Source: Caldisericum exile_A (lineage in GTDB: Bacteria; Caldisericota; Caldisericia; Caldisericales; Caldisericaceae). From it: a stretch of 64,000 bases of DNA. The notes beneath the pieces are model-generated. The model was not told the origin of the DNA and ran no database searches. It saw only the letters and a program-made list of their open reading frames with translations. Location: contig NZ_JBLOBF010000004.1 in NCBI RefSeq assembly GCF_047785965.1, forward strand, positions 52,852 to 116,851. The letters are read 5' to 3'. The stretch's first letter is position 1, and each line of letters begins with the position of its first letter. Below are positions 35,105-44,242 of this stretch, piece by piece. Position numbers and translations under genes: made by a program.

Positions 35105-35695
35105 TCAACCTTCATTTAAAATGCCGCTTTGGGAGGGTAGTGTGGTAGGAACTTCTTTTGGATCTTGGTAGAAAGAGATGAGTTTTGCCATAAAAGGAAG
35201 GAGACGCGGTTCATCTTTATTCCCTACAAATGAGAAAGTGGCTTCCAAATATCATTAGGAACAGTAAGCACCCATATCAGACTCTACAGAAATGATATAG
35301 TTTTTTTTGTTATGTAAATCAGTATATGAGAACCTATCATAATACAGAGAACGTGTTTTACCATTTATGTTAAGAGTAATTATGGTGCCGTAAGAAAGAA
35401 TTTCAACCACAGATGTCTTTTCGTTAGTAATTCTAGGATAATAAATTTCAACTCTATGTGTCATCATAATGATTTGTCCGCTTATTGCATCGATACCTAC
35501 AATCTCTGCTCCAAAGTCCTTTGCAACATCATAATCCATGGTAACAGGTATATAAAGAACTTTATGATCGCAGTCAAGGAAAGCACCTTGCAAATTACCT
35601 TTTTCAATATCAAGTGGATAATCATCTATAAAGATATTTTGATAGCTTACCATAATTCCCGTAAGAGCATCTATTTTAAGAATTTTCAAAAACAT
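35105..35695 (-). pseudogene. Frame-disrupted unknown gene
   Basis: A 146-codon open frame (35255-35695) begins with FLKILKIDALTGIMVSYQNI and contains EIVGIDAISGQIIMMTHRVE, a PepSY- or YcdB-like wording. Near its end the frame goes wrong: in the next frame the DNA reads VLTVPNDIWKPLSHL, then a stop, and then GNKDEPRLLPFMAKLISFYQ until a TGA at 35105-35107. The protein likely continued through these pieces. The longest open part may still be translated. Function unknown. Confidence 0.5.
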
Positions 35696-35817
35696 TATTA
35701 GTTTGTAATTTTTGGTTGAGGCTTTATAATTAATTAGACTGAAGGAAAATGGGGCATTGAATAATGAGATGAGGATTCAATAACAAGCTCTAATATTATA
35801 GAGAAAATGGAGGAGAT

Positions 35818-37608
35818 ATGATTATACAAAAATTTTCCGTTAACAATCATCCAATTCAAACTTTACTTTCATGGGTTTCAAGCAATGAAATTGCAGTACC
35901 AGAAATCCAACGTCCGTTTGTGTGGGATGCAATCCATGTGCGAGACTTAATAGATTCGCTTTATCGAGGATATCCAATTGGCTATCTTATCACATGGCAA
36001 AACCCAAATGTTAAATTAAGAGATGGCACAATGTCAAAAGGAAAGAAGATCCTTATTGATGGGCAGCAGAGGGTAACAGCCCTTATGGCTGCGTTGTTAG
36101 GGAAAGAAATACTTAATAAGGATTATAAAAAGCACAGGATTATTATTGCCTTTAATCCAGTTGAGCAAAAATTTGAGGTTTCTAACCCGTTTATTCAAAG
36201 AGATAAGAGGTGGATTCCAGATATATCAGTGGTATTTTCGCCTGAATTTAGAACTCTTGAAAAATTAAAAGAATATTGCAATATAAATCCAGATGTAAAA
36301 GAAGACGACATTTTAAATGCTCTTGATTCACTGAAAAGTATCATCAACATTCCTATCGGTTTAATTGAACTAAATTCAGAACTTGACATAAACGAGGTAA
36401 CAGAGATTTTCATTAGGATTAATTCCTCGGGTGTTATACTAAGCCAAGCAGATTTTGCAATGTCAAAGATTGCTGTGGATGAGAAGTACGGAGGAAATAC
36501 TCTACGAAAAGCGATAGATTATTTTTGTTATCTTGCTACAACTCCTGAATTTTACAGTCAGATAAAAGAAAACGATAAAGAATTTACAAATACGGAATAC
36601 TTTAATAAGATGGCGTGGCTCAAAGATGATAGAGATGATTTGTTTGATCCATCATATACGGATGTGCTGAGGATATCTTTCACCTACAAGTTTAAACGTG
36701 GTAGATTAGAAGATCTTGTATCTCTTCTTTCTGGAAGAGACTTTGAAACCCGACAATACAAAGAGGAAATTGTTGAAGGATCCTTCTCAATGCTTAAAGA
36801 AGGAATAATGGACTTCATGAATGAAAATAACTTCAAAAAATTCTCAATGATCATTCGTTCTGCTGGATTTATTGATAGTTCAATGATTCGCTCTCAAACT
36901 GCACTTGATTTTGCGTATACCCTGTATCTTTTTTTAAAAGCGAAAGGAATAAACCAATCAGTCATTGAATCTTATGTAAGAAAATGGTTTGTGCTTTCGA
37001 TACTAACAAGTCGATATTCTTCTTCCCCAGAGACTACCTTTGATTATGATATTAAAAGAATTGATTCTGATCCGTTTAATTATATGGATAATGTATTGCT
37101 TGCAGAACTTTCAGACAGCTTTTTTGAAATTTCACTGCCACAGCAGTTGGATACTTCGGTAGGAAGTAGTCCGTTTTTTAATGTATTCCTTGCAACACAG
37201 GTTAAGTTCAACGACAAAGGATTCCTTTCAAAGGACATTACCGTGAAAGATCTCATTGCAATAAAAGGTGACGTTCATCATATCTATCCAAGAAATTATC
37301 TTAAAAAACTCGGTTATAACAGAGGAATGTATAATCAGATTGCAAATTATGTTATGGCACAAAGCGAAATAAACATTGCAATCGGTGATAAGGAGCCCAA
37401 GAAGTATTTCGCAGAACTTAGAGAACAATGTAATAGCAAGGAGCTAAAGTACGGTGGTATAACAGATTTTGAAATGCTCAAGGAAAACCTTAAAATGAAT
37501 TGCATTCCACTTGAATTACTTGATGCTGAGATGAGTTATGAGGATTTCCTGAAGGGAAGAAGAAAACTTATGTCGAATAAGATTAAAGAATATTTTAAAA
37601 CTCTATAA
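35818..37608 (+). CDS. DUF262 / HNH-type (GmrSD-like) nuclease protein
   Basis: The 596-residue protein has an N-terminal DUF262 (ParB/sulfiredoxin-like) domain: IAVPEIQRPFVWDAIHVRDL, YRGYPIGYLITW and ILIDGQQRVTALMAALL, the conserved NTP-binding and hydrolysis motif of GmrS. The C-terminal part has GDVHHIYPRNYLKKLGYNRG and NIAIGDKEPKKYF, a DUF1524-like HNH motif. The fusion of both halves is the architecture of type IV restriction enzymes such as GmrSD or BrxU. No methylase or other defence gene is adjacent. GGAGGAG lies 6 bp before the ATG. It lies next to degraded genes, which suggests a gained island. Confidence 0.82.
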   Translation: MIIQKFSVNNHPIQTLLSWVSSNEIAVPEIQRPFVWDAIHVRDLIDSLYRGYPIGYLITWQNPNVKLRDGTMSKGKKILIDGQQRVTALMAALLGKEILNKDYKKHRIIIAFNPVEQKFEVSNPFIQRDKRWIPDISVVFSPEFRTLEKLKEYCNINPDVKEDDILNALDSLKSIINIPIGLIELNSELDINEVTEIFIRINSSGVILSQADFAMSKIAVDEKYGGNTLRKAIDYFCYLATTPEFYSQIKENDKEFTNTEYFNKMAWLKDDRDDLFDPSYTDVLRISFTYKFKRGRLEDLVSLLSGRDFETRQYKEEIVEGSFSMLKEGIMDFMNENNFKKFSMIIRSAGFIDSSMIRSQTALDFAYTLYLFLKAKGINQSVIESYVRKWFVLSILTSRYSSSPETTFDYDIKRIDSDPFNYMDNVLLAELSDSFFEISLPQQLDTSVGSSPFFNVFLATQVKFNDKGFLSKDITVKDLIAIKGDVHHIYPRNYLKKLGYNRGMYNQIANYVMAQSEINIAIGDKEPKKYFAELREQCNSKELKYGGITDFEMLKENLKMNCIPLELLDAEMSYEDFLKGRRKLMSNKIKEYFKTL

Positions 37609-37744
37609 AAAGTGAGGCTGGAATACAATAAAGTTTTTTAGAAAGAAGTTTGTTTAAAAGGTTTAAAAAGTTTGTTTTTGGTTATTTTCTTCTTAGGTTA
37701 AACATAATTTTTGAATGTTTATTAAATATGATATTTAGGTAATT

Positions 37745-37772
37745 TTTAAGGGGTCCACATGGACCCCTTAAA
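37745..37772. terminator. Bidirectional terminator between DUF262 gene and YgeW-like gene
   Basis: A 13-base half-site (37745-37757) is mirrored by 37760-37772, so the region forms a long GC-rich palindrome built on AAGGGGTCCA with a very short loop. It lies between two convergent genes with T-rich flanks on both sides. Confidence 0.7.
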
Positions 37773-37792
37773 GTTATGTATTTTGTGTTTTT

Positions 37793-38776
37793 TTACATCG
37801 TTAAAGCAAGGATTGCCTTTACTGTGTGGAGCCTGTTTTCTGCTTCATCGTAGATAACAGAGTGAGGCCCGTCAATAACCGCATCTGTAACCTCAAAGCC
37901 TCTGTCTGCAGGCAAACAGTGCATGTAGATTGCATTCTTCTTTGCAAGATTCATTCTTCTTTCATCTGCAATCCAATCTTTGTATTTCTCTGCGATTTTC
38001 TTCATCTCTTCGATATTATTCTGAGCATAAACATATGCACCCCAAGATTTTGGATAAACAATATCAGCATCTTTGAATGCTTCGTCCATGTCGTGGACAA
38101 CTTCAAATTTTACACCTGCTTCCTCCGCATTTCTTCTTGCTATCTCCATTGCCTCAGGTAAAAGTTCAAATTCGGGTGGCATTGCAAGTGTTACATCAAG
38201 ACCAAATCTTGGCATAGCCATGATAAGTCCCTGAGGAACTGCAAGTGGTTTTGCATGGCTTTTTGCATATGCCCAGGAAATTACAAATTTTCTACCCCTA
38301 AGATCGTTATGGAATTTTTCTTTTATTGTCATAATATCGGCAAGGATTTGAAGTGGGTGATCCCAGTCAGATTCAAGATTGATAACTGGAACAGTTGCCC
38401 ATTTAGCAACTTCTTCCATATACTTTTGTCCTACCCCAAGATAAATATCATCCCTTATTGCAATACCATGTCCATAACGTGAAAGAATAATTCCTATTTC
38501 TTTTGCAGTGTCACCGTGTGAAATCTGAGAGGATTCTTCTGTGATGTAGTGGGCATGCCCTCCAAGTTGTGTCATTGCTGCCTCGGTTGAATTCCTTGTC
38601 CTTGTGGATTTATCTTTAAAAATCATAAAAAGTGTTTTGTAAAGTAAGTATGGAGTAGGTTCACCTAATGTAAACCTCTGTTTTAATTCAAAGGCAAGGT
38701 CTAATGCTTGTTCTAATTCTTCGAGTGTCCAATCATTTGTTGTAAGAAAATCTCTTCCTTTTAATTTGCTATTCAT
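37793..38776 (-). CDS. YgeW-type carbamoyltransferase (AOTCase superfamily)
   Basis: The 327-residue enzyme has MIFKDKSTRTRNSTEAAMTQLGG (the STRTR carbamoyl-phosphate loop), WAYAKSHAKPLAVPQ and MHCLPADRGFEVTDAVIDGP (HCLP). The start MNSKLKGRDFLTTNDWT is close to YgeW. YgeW has an aspartate/ornithine transcarbamylase fold, but its natural amine substrate is not settled. It is last in a minus-strand operon after ygeY- and carbamate-kinase-like genes, which suggests phosphorolysis of a carbamoylated compound to carbamoyl phosphate. Labelling it argF would be a guess. Confidence 0.82.
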   Translation of the reverse strand: MNSKLKGRDFLTTNDWTLEELEQALDLAFELKQRFTLGEPTPYLLYKTLFMIFKDKSTRTRNSTEAAMTQLGGHAHYITEESSQISHGDTAKEIGIILSRYGHGIAIRDDIYLGVGQKYMEEVAKWATVPVINLESDWDHPLQILADIMTIKEKFHNDLRGRKFVISWAYAKSHAKPLAVPQGLIMAMPRFGLDVTLAMPPEFELLPEAMEIARRNAEEAGVKFEVVHDMDEAFKDADIVYPKSWGAYVYAQNNIEEMKKIAEKYKDWIADERRMNLAKKNAIYMHCLPADRGFEVTDAVIDGPHSVIYDEAENRLHTVKAILALTM

Positions 38777-38795
38777 ATTATCCTCCTTCCGTTTT

Positions 38796-39992
38796 TTATC
38801 CCAATTTTTCTTTTAACTTAAATGGCATTAGAGCATAAAATGCTGTTGCCTTTGGTAGATCTGAAAGTCTTACATATTCATCAACTGCATGTGCAAGCCA
38901 TTCATCACCAGGACCGAAGCCTATTGTAGGTATATTGAGTTTTCCCATTGATGTAACACCATTTGTTGAGAAAATCCAACGGGAAATCTTTACCTCTTCG
39001 CCTGGGCGAACTTCTTTTGCTGTTTCAAAACCAGCCTGAACTAATGGATGAGATTCTTCAAGTACCCATGTAGGGAAATATTTTTCTTGCGAAATTAAAC
39101 GGCCTTTCCATGATTTTGTCTCATACTTAAGGACTCTTACTTCAGAATTCTTAGGATCGGCAAGTGCAGATTCAATTTCTCTAAGAGCTGTTTCTTTTGT
39201 TTCGCCTACTGTAAGTCTTCTATCAATAAATATGCGAGATTCGTATGGCACAGAATTAATTGAAGGTGCCTTTGACTCAATATGAGAGACAACTGCTGTA
39301 CCTTTTCCAAGGAACGGATCTTCCTTAAATGTTTTTGTAAGTTCTTCAATGTTTAGAACTGTTTTTGCCATCTTATAGATTGCATTATCACCTTTATCGG
39401 GATGTGCTGCATGGGAGGATTTTCCTTTTACGATAACTTCAAGTTCTACTCTTCCCCTGTGCCCCCGATATACATCAAGACTTGTTGGCTCTCCCAAGAC
39501 AACGAAATCGGGCTTCAAAACTTCTGTAAATGTGTGATACATTGAAAGTCCATCGCAGTCCTCTTCCTGAACCGAACCCATTACATATAGACTTACATTT
39601 TCTGGAATTCCAACCTCTTTTAGGATTTTCGCACCATAAATCATGCATCCTATTGCAACCTTCTCATCAGATGAGCCTCTTCCGTAGAGTTTTCCGTCTT
39701 TTATAATACCACCAAACGGATCAACAGACCAGTTCTCTTTGTCTTCTGCCCAAACTGTGTCGATATGTGCATCGTAGAGCAGTTTTATGGGACCTGAGCC
39801 AACTCGTCCAATGATGTTTCCTGTTTCATCAATAATAACTTCATCAAAACCTAATTCTTTCATCTTTTTTTCAAGGAGTTTTACAAGCTCACCTTCTTCT
39901 CCAGAATAGGACTTTGTTCTAACGATGTCCTGAGCGAAGGCAATAATTTCAGGCTCATACTTTTTTACAAGCTCTTCAATTTTTTCTTTCAT
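38796..39992 (-). CDS. YgeY-like M20-family metallohydrolase
   Basis: The 398-residue protein has LLYDAHIDTVWAEDKENWSV and LYGRGSSDEKVAIGCMIYG (metal ligands His and Asp), GSVQEEDCDGLSMY (the catalytic and metal-binding glutamates, EE) and GEPTSLDVYRGHRGRVELEV. This is the M20 peptidase/deacylase fold, and the motifs match the YgeY branch found next to YgeW. It probably hydrolyses an N-carbamoyl or N-acyl amino acid. It is 8 bp from the carbamate kinase gene. Confidence 0.85.
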   Translation of the reverse strand: MKEKIEELVKKYEPEIIAFAQDIVRTKSYSGEEGELVKLLEKKMKELGFDEVIIDETGNIIGRVGSGPIKLLYDAHIDTVWAEDKENWSVDPFGGIIKDGKLYGRGSSDEKVAIGCMIYGAKILKEVGIPENVSLYVMGSVQEEDCDGLSMYHTFTEVLKPDFVVLGEPTSLDVYRGHRGRVELEVIVKGKSSHAAHPDKGDNAIYKMAKTVLNIEELTKTFKEDPFLGKGTAVVSHIESKAPSINSVPYESRIFIDRRLTVGETKETALREIESALADPKNSEVRVLKYETKSWKGRLISQEKYFPTWVLEESHPLVQAGFETAKEVRPGEEVKISRWIFSTNGVTSMGKLNIPTIGFGPGDEWLAHAVDEYVRLSDLPKATAFYALMPFKLKEKLG

Positions 39993-40000
39993 CTTTTACC

Positions 40001-41083
40001 TCACTCCCTTATGATTGTTGTTCCTGCTTTTCCTTCCAGTGTTTCAAGGTATTTTGAAGTAAGTGATATGTAAGCTTTCTTTCCTCCACCTTCCAAGAAT
40101 TTAATGCATGCAAGAATCTTCGGCCCCATACTTCCTGGTGGGAAGTGTCCTTCTGCATAAAGCTTCTTTGCTTCTTCAAGGGTAAGATACCTCAAATCTA
40201 CCTGGTTTGGTTTTTGATAGTTGAGTTTTGCCCCGTCTTCACCTGTGAAAATTGTTAAAGTTACATCCAAGTCTTCACCGTGATCCTTTGCCCACTTTAT
40301 AAGCATTGTTCCAAGAAGTGCAGATGCAAGGTCTTTATCTATGACTGCCTCAACTCCACGGTAAATTTTTGCATTCTTTCCATCTTTAAAAACCATTCCA
40401 TAGTTTGCTTTATAATTTCCCTCCTCATCAGGTTCTACTTCAACAACGGGAATTCCACCACCGCCAACAGTTATTGGTATAAAACCTGCCTCAATTGCAT
40501 TGACTATTGCTTCGAATTCAACTATATCAAGTGGCTCAGGAGATGGAACAACTTTTCTCCAAATCTCATTTCCCTTGTCATCCTTTTTATAAAGTTTCAT
40601 AACCCAACCATCTTTTTTCATTCTCTCTTCTGCTTCCTCTTTTGTGTATGAAGGGCCAATGTATTTGGTTGGGTTTTGGAATCCTGGATCGTTTTTGTCA
40701 ACTACAACCTGCGTAACAATCCCAACGATTGTCTTATTGATACCTCGAGCTCTTAATTCATTTCCTAAAATTTGAGCAATCATGTACCCCATTGCGCCTT
40801 GTGTATCTGCACCTGCAACATCCAGAGGAATGGGCGGAAGAATTGGCCTTGAATATTCGCTTCTTAAAAACACATTTCCAACTTGTGGGCCATTTCCATG
40901 TGTAATTACGTAGGTGTCATTTGGGAACGCTTCAACAATTTTTGCGATGTGCTTTGAGGTTTCGTGAGTTCTTGCCCATTGCATTGCAATATCAGGAATA
41001 ATGGGCTTGCCTTTTTCGTCAGTTAATCCCACCGGGGAAACTTCGTTTCCACCAAACGCAAAGATTCTTACTTCTTTTCCCAT
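40001..41083 (-). CDS. arcC: Carbamate kinase
   Basis: This enzyme makes ATP from carbamoyl phosphate, leaving carbamate. The 360-residue protein has FAFGGNEVSP, ITHGNGPQVGNVFLRSEYS, DTQGAMGYMIAQIL, TVGGGGIPVVEVEPDEEGNY and ASALLGTMLIKW, with GHFPPGSMGPKI near the end. It is about 50 residues longer than arcC of most bacteria, from an insertion around residues 165-195 (a TKEEAEERMKKDGW region) and another near 220. It is the first gene of the operon and has a good promoter. Confidence 0.9.
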   Translation of the reverse strand: MGKEVRIFAFGGNEVSPVGLTDEKGKPIIPDIAMQWARTHETSKHIAKIVEAFPNDTYVITHGNGPQVGNVFLRSEYSRPILPPIPLDVAGADTQGAMGYMIAQILGNELRARGINKTIVGIVTQVVVDKNDPGFQNPTKYIGPSYTKEEAEERMKKDGWVMKLYKKDDKGNEIWRKVVPSPEPLDIVEFEAIVNAIEAGFIPITVGGGGIPVVEVEPDEEGNYKANYGMVFKDGKNAKIYRGVEAVIDKDLASALLGTMLIKWAKDHGEDLDVTLTIFTGEDGAKLNYQKPNQVDLRYLTLEEAKKLYAEGHFPPGSMGPKILACIKFLEGGGKKAYISLTSKYLETLEGKAGTTIIRE

Positions 41084-41119
41084 AGATTTCTCCTTTCAAT
41101 AGTTTTTTAACAGTATAAT

Positions 41120-41147
41120 ATTGTAAAGAAATTTTTAAAATAGTCAA
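41120..41147 (-). promoter_or_regulatory. Promoter of the carbamate kinase operon
   Basis: Read on the minus strand, TTGACT (41147-41142), a 16-bp spacer and TACAAT (41125-41120) precede the arcC start by 37 bp. An AAAGGAG site follows. It is back to back with the alaS promoter. Confidence 0.5.
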
Positions 41148-41156
41148 ATAGTATGT

Positions 41157-41184
41157 TTGATAAAGATAAAATATTTGCTAAAAT
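41157..41184 (+). promoter_or_regulatory. Promoter of alaS
   Basis: TTGATA (41157-41162), a 16-bp spacer and TAAAAT (41179-41184) lie 26 bp before the alaS ATG, which has a GAGGTGG site. Confidence 0.5.
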
Positions 41185-41210
41185 AGAAAAATTGCATTGC
41201 GAGGTGGATT

Positions 41211-43793
41211 ATGAATAGTAGAGATATAAGGGAAGGTTTTCTGAAATATTTTGAGAGTAAGGGACACCTAAGGCTTAAAAGTTTTCCACTTGTTCCACAA
41301 GATCCAACACTTCTTTTTACTGCAGCAGGTATGGTGCCTTTAAAGTCATATTTTCTTGGTGAAGAAATTCCTCCTTCAAGACGCATTACTACGGTTCAAA
41401 AGTGTGTAAGGACAAACGACATTGAGAATGTTGGGAATACTCCAAGACATCATACATTTTTTGAAATGCTTGGAAACTTCTCTATTGGCGATTACTTTAA
41501 GGAAGAGGCAATTGCTTTTGCGATGGAATTTATTCTTGACTTTTTAAAGTTGCCAAAAGATAGATTGTGGGTAACAATATATAAAGATGACCTTGAAACA
41601 AAAGAGATCTGGAAAAAGCATGGAATCCCTGAAGATAGAATAATACCTCTTGGTGAAGAGGACAATTTTTGGATGATGGGACCAGTTGGTCCTTGTGGAC
41701 CTTGTTCTGAAATCTACTACGATAGAGGCGCAATTAATGAGAAAGAAGAGGTTGAACTTCCTGGATCATCTGAACGAAGGTTTCTTGAATTCTGGAACCT
41801 TGTGTTTACACAGTACGATAGACAAATCGATGGGACTTTAAAACCTCTTCCAAGAAAAAACATCGATACTGGTATGGGACTTGAACGTATCACAAGTATT
41901 ATAGAAGGAGTTGATTCTGATTTTGAAACTGATCTATTTATGCCGATAATTGAGCATATAGAAAAGCTATCTGGGGTTGCATATAAAACTTCAGAAAAAT
42001 CAATTCGTGCAATGCGTGCAATCTCAGATCACGCAAGAGCTGCAACCTTTCTTATAGGAGATCATGTAATACCAAGTAACGAAAAACGTGGTTATGTTTT
42101 AAGAAGGCTTATTCGTAGAGCAATGCTTTTTGGAAGATCAATTAATCTTACGGAACCCTTTCTATACAAACTTGCTCAAACTGTCTCTGATCTGATGGGT
42201 GATATTTATCCAGAGGTGAGGGAAAATCTTACTTATATTCAGTCAGTTTTGAAAGACGAAGAAACTAAATTCAATTCTACACTTAAAGATGGTCTTTACT
42301 ATCTTGACAATGTAATTGAGGATTTCAAGAAAAAGGGTATTAAAGAAATTCCAGGAGATGTAGTATTTTATCTTTATGATACATTGGGTGTACCTGTCGA
42401 AATAACAGAGCTTGCTCTCAAAGAAGTTGGCTTTACCTACAATAAGGAGCGCTTTGAGGAGCTTCTTGAAAATCAAAAAGAAAAAGCAAGAGCATCTTTT
42501 AAGGGAAGCGAGGTATTTCTTGAAAGAGTATCATTCGGTGCAGTAAAGAATATTGTTGGAAATGTCGAGTTTGTTGGCTATGATACACTTGAAACAGTTG
42601 CAACTCTAAAATCCATAATTGTTGATGGAAATCTTGTTGAAAGCACTAAAGATACTCATGCAGTTCTTGTTTTTGACAAAACACCATTCTACGCAGAAAA
42701 GGGTGGTCAAGTTGGAGATACAGGTACAATAAAAGGTGAAAATTTTGAATTTGAAGTGTATGATACCCAAGCGCCAGTTGAGGGACTCATTGTCCACATA
42801 GGAAAGCTAAAGGGATTTGCTAAAATTGGGGACATTGCAACGCTTACTGTTAATTCTTTAAGAAGACAGGCCATAAAAAGAGCGCATACTTCAACACATA
42901 TACTGCAGGCAGTTTTAAGAAGACACTATGGTGAGAACGTAATGCAACAGGGTTCTGAAGTTAAGGACGACGAATTTAGATTTGACTTTAACTTTCAAGG
43001 AACATTTGAACCTGAAGAGTTATTTAATATTGAAAGAGAAATTAATGAAATTGTACTAAGGAACCATAAAGTTAATGTCCACATTATGCCATTTAGCAAA
43101 GCAAAAGAGTTTGGTGCACTTGCATTTTTTGAGGAGAAATATGGTGAGGTTGTGCGTGTTATTGAAGTTGAAGGGATAAGTAAGGAGCTTTGTGGCGGAA
43201 CACATGTCTCCAATACAACCGAAATTGGTCTTGTTGTTCTTATGCAACCCAAAACCGTTGCTTCAGGTATTAAGAGGATTGAAGGTTTGACTGGACTTAA
43301 AGCATACGATTATTTAATAAATAAAAGGAAACTTATAAATATTCTCGAAAGTACTCTCAAAACTCAGGAAGATAAACTTGTTAGAAGAAGTGAAGAAATC
43401 CAAATAAGGGTTAAGGAGCTTGAAAAAGAACTTACAAACCTCAAATCTAAAATTCTTGAGGGAACAATCAAAAATCTCAAACCAACCATCAAAATTAAGG
43501 AGATACCTCTATATGTTTATGATTTTAACGAGGGTAATCTTAATGATCTTAGAAAGGCATATGATTTATCTAAGAAATTCCTAAAAGTTGGAACAGTTAT
43601 CTTTGTTTCAAAGTTTAATGGTACCTCCTTTATACTTGTGGGAAGTCTTGATGATAAGCTTTCAAGCCTTGAGGTCCTCGAAAAGGTTAAGGATGTAATT
43701 CCTCTAAAAGGTGGCGGAAATGAACGTATTGCACAGGGTAGTTTTGATGGTAAAATAGAGGTAGAAAAAATTATAAATGTATTGGGTGGTTGA
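41211..43793 (+). CDS. alaS: Alanine--tRNA ligase
   Basis: This class II synthetase charges tRNA-Ala and edits mischarged serine and glycine. The 860 residues start with IREGFLKYFESKGHLRL and carry FTAAGMVPLKSYFLGEE, ARTND-like VRTNDIENVG, GPVGPCGPCSEIYYDRG and EFWNLVFTQYDR. The editing domain has HTSTHILQAVLRRHYG (about residue 560) and CGGTHVSNT (about 662). The C-terminal DHHA1-type domain and coiled coil complete it. The stop overlaps ruvX. Confidence 0.96.
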   Translation: MNSRDIREGFLKYFESKGHLRLKSFPLVPQDPTLLFTAAGMVPLKSYFLGEEIPPSRRITTVQKCVRTNDIENVGNTPRHHTFFEMLGNFSIGDYFKEEAIAFAMEFILDFLKLPKDRLWVTIYKDDLETKEIWKKHGIPEDRIIPLGEEDNFWMMGPVGPCGPCSEIYYDRGAINEKEEVELPGSSERRFLEFWNLVFTQYDRQIDGTLKPLPRKNIDTGMGLERITSIIEGVDSDFETDLFMPIIEHIEKLSGVAYKTSEKSIRAMRAISDHARAATFLIGDHVIPSNEKRGYVLRRLIRRAMLFGRSINLTEPFLYKLAQTVSDLMGDIYPEVRENLTYIQSVLKDEETKFNSTLKDGLYYLDNVIEDFKKKGIKEIPGDVVFYLYDTLGVPVEITELALKEVGFTYNKERFEELLENQKEKARASFKGSEVFLERVSFGAVKNIVGNVEFVGYDTLETVATLKSIIVDGNLVESTKDTHAVLVFDKTPFYAEKGGQVGDTGTIKGENFEFEVYDTQAPVEGLIVHIGKLKGFAKIGDIATLTVNSLRRQAIKRAHTSTHILQAVLRRHYGENVMQQGSEVKDDEFRFDFNFQGTFEPEELFNIEREINEIVLRNHKVNVHIMPFSKAKEFGALAFFEEKYGEVVRVIEVEGISKELCGGTHVSNTTEIGLVVLMQPKTVASGIKRIEGLTGLKAYDYLINKRKLINILESTLKTQEDKLVRRSEEIQIRVKELEKELTNLKSKILEGTIKNLKPTIKIKEIPLYVYDFNEGNLNDLRKAYDLSKKFLKVGTVIFVSKFNGTSFILVGSLDDKLSSLEVLEKVKDVIPLKGGGNERIAQGSFDGKIEVEKIINVLGG

Positions 43794-44242
43794 TTTTGGA
43801 GCAGTTAAGACCAATTTTGGCGCTTGATGTTGGAAATGTAAATATTGGTATTGCAATCTCTGACAAGGAGCGAATTTTCGCAATGCCTTTGGCTGTTATA
43901 AAGCGTGATGGGAATGAAATTGAGGTGATTAAAAACATAATAACTGAAAGAGAGGTCGAAGAGATTGTTGTTGGTCTTCCTAAAACTCTAAGTGGTACAA
44001 TTGGACCACAAGCGAATATTGTACTTGATTTTTTAGATGAACTGAAGAAGGTGCTCCCTGAAGTAAAATTTGTAACCTGGGACGAGCGATATACAAGTGT
44101 TATCACTCATAAGATGCTTCGCTTTCAGGGAATTAGATCAAAAAAAGAACGTAAAATAAAGGACAAGTTCGAAGCACTTTTAATTCTTGAAAGTTATCTC
44201 GAATTTTTAAGGAGGCAGAAACGAGAAGAAGAAAATGGTTAG
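43790..44242 (+). CDS. ruvX: Holliday junction resolvase-like RuvX (YqgF)
   Basis: RuvX is an RNase H-fold nuclease, essential for 16S rRNA 5'-end processing in some bacteria. The 150-residue protein has LALDVGNVNIGIAISD, EIVVGLPKTLSGTIGPQA, VTWDERYTSV and a final acidic residue region. It starts at TTG 43790, overlapping the alaS stop by 4 bp (TTGATT), with no strong separate ribosome site. The alaS-ruvX-mltG order is common. Confidence 0.92.
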   Translation: MILEQLRPILALDVGNVNIGIAISDKERIFAMPLAVIKRDGNEIEVIKNIITEREVEEIVVGLPKTLSGTIGPQANIVLDFLDELKKVLPEVKFVTWDERYTSVITHKMLRFQGIRSKKERKIKDKFEALLILESYLEFLRRQKREEENG

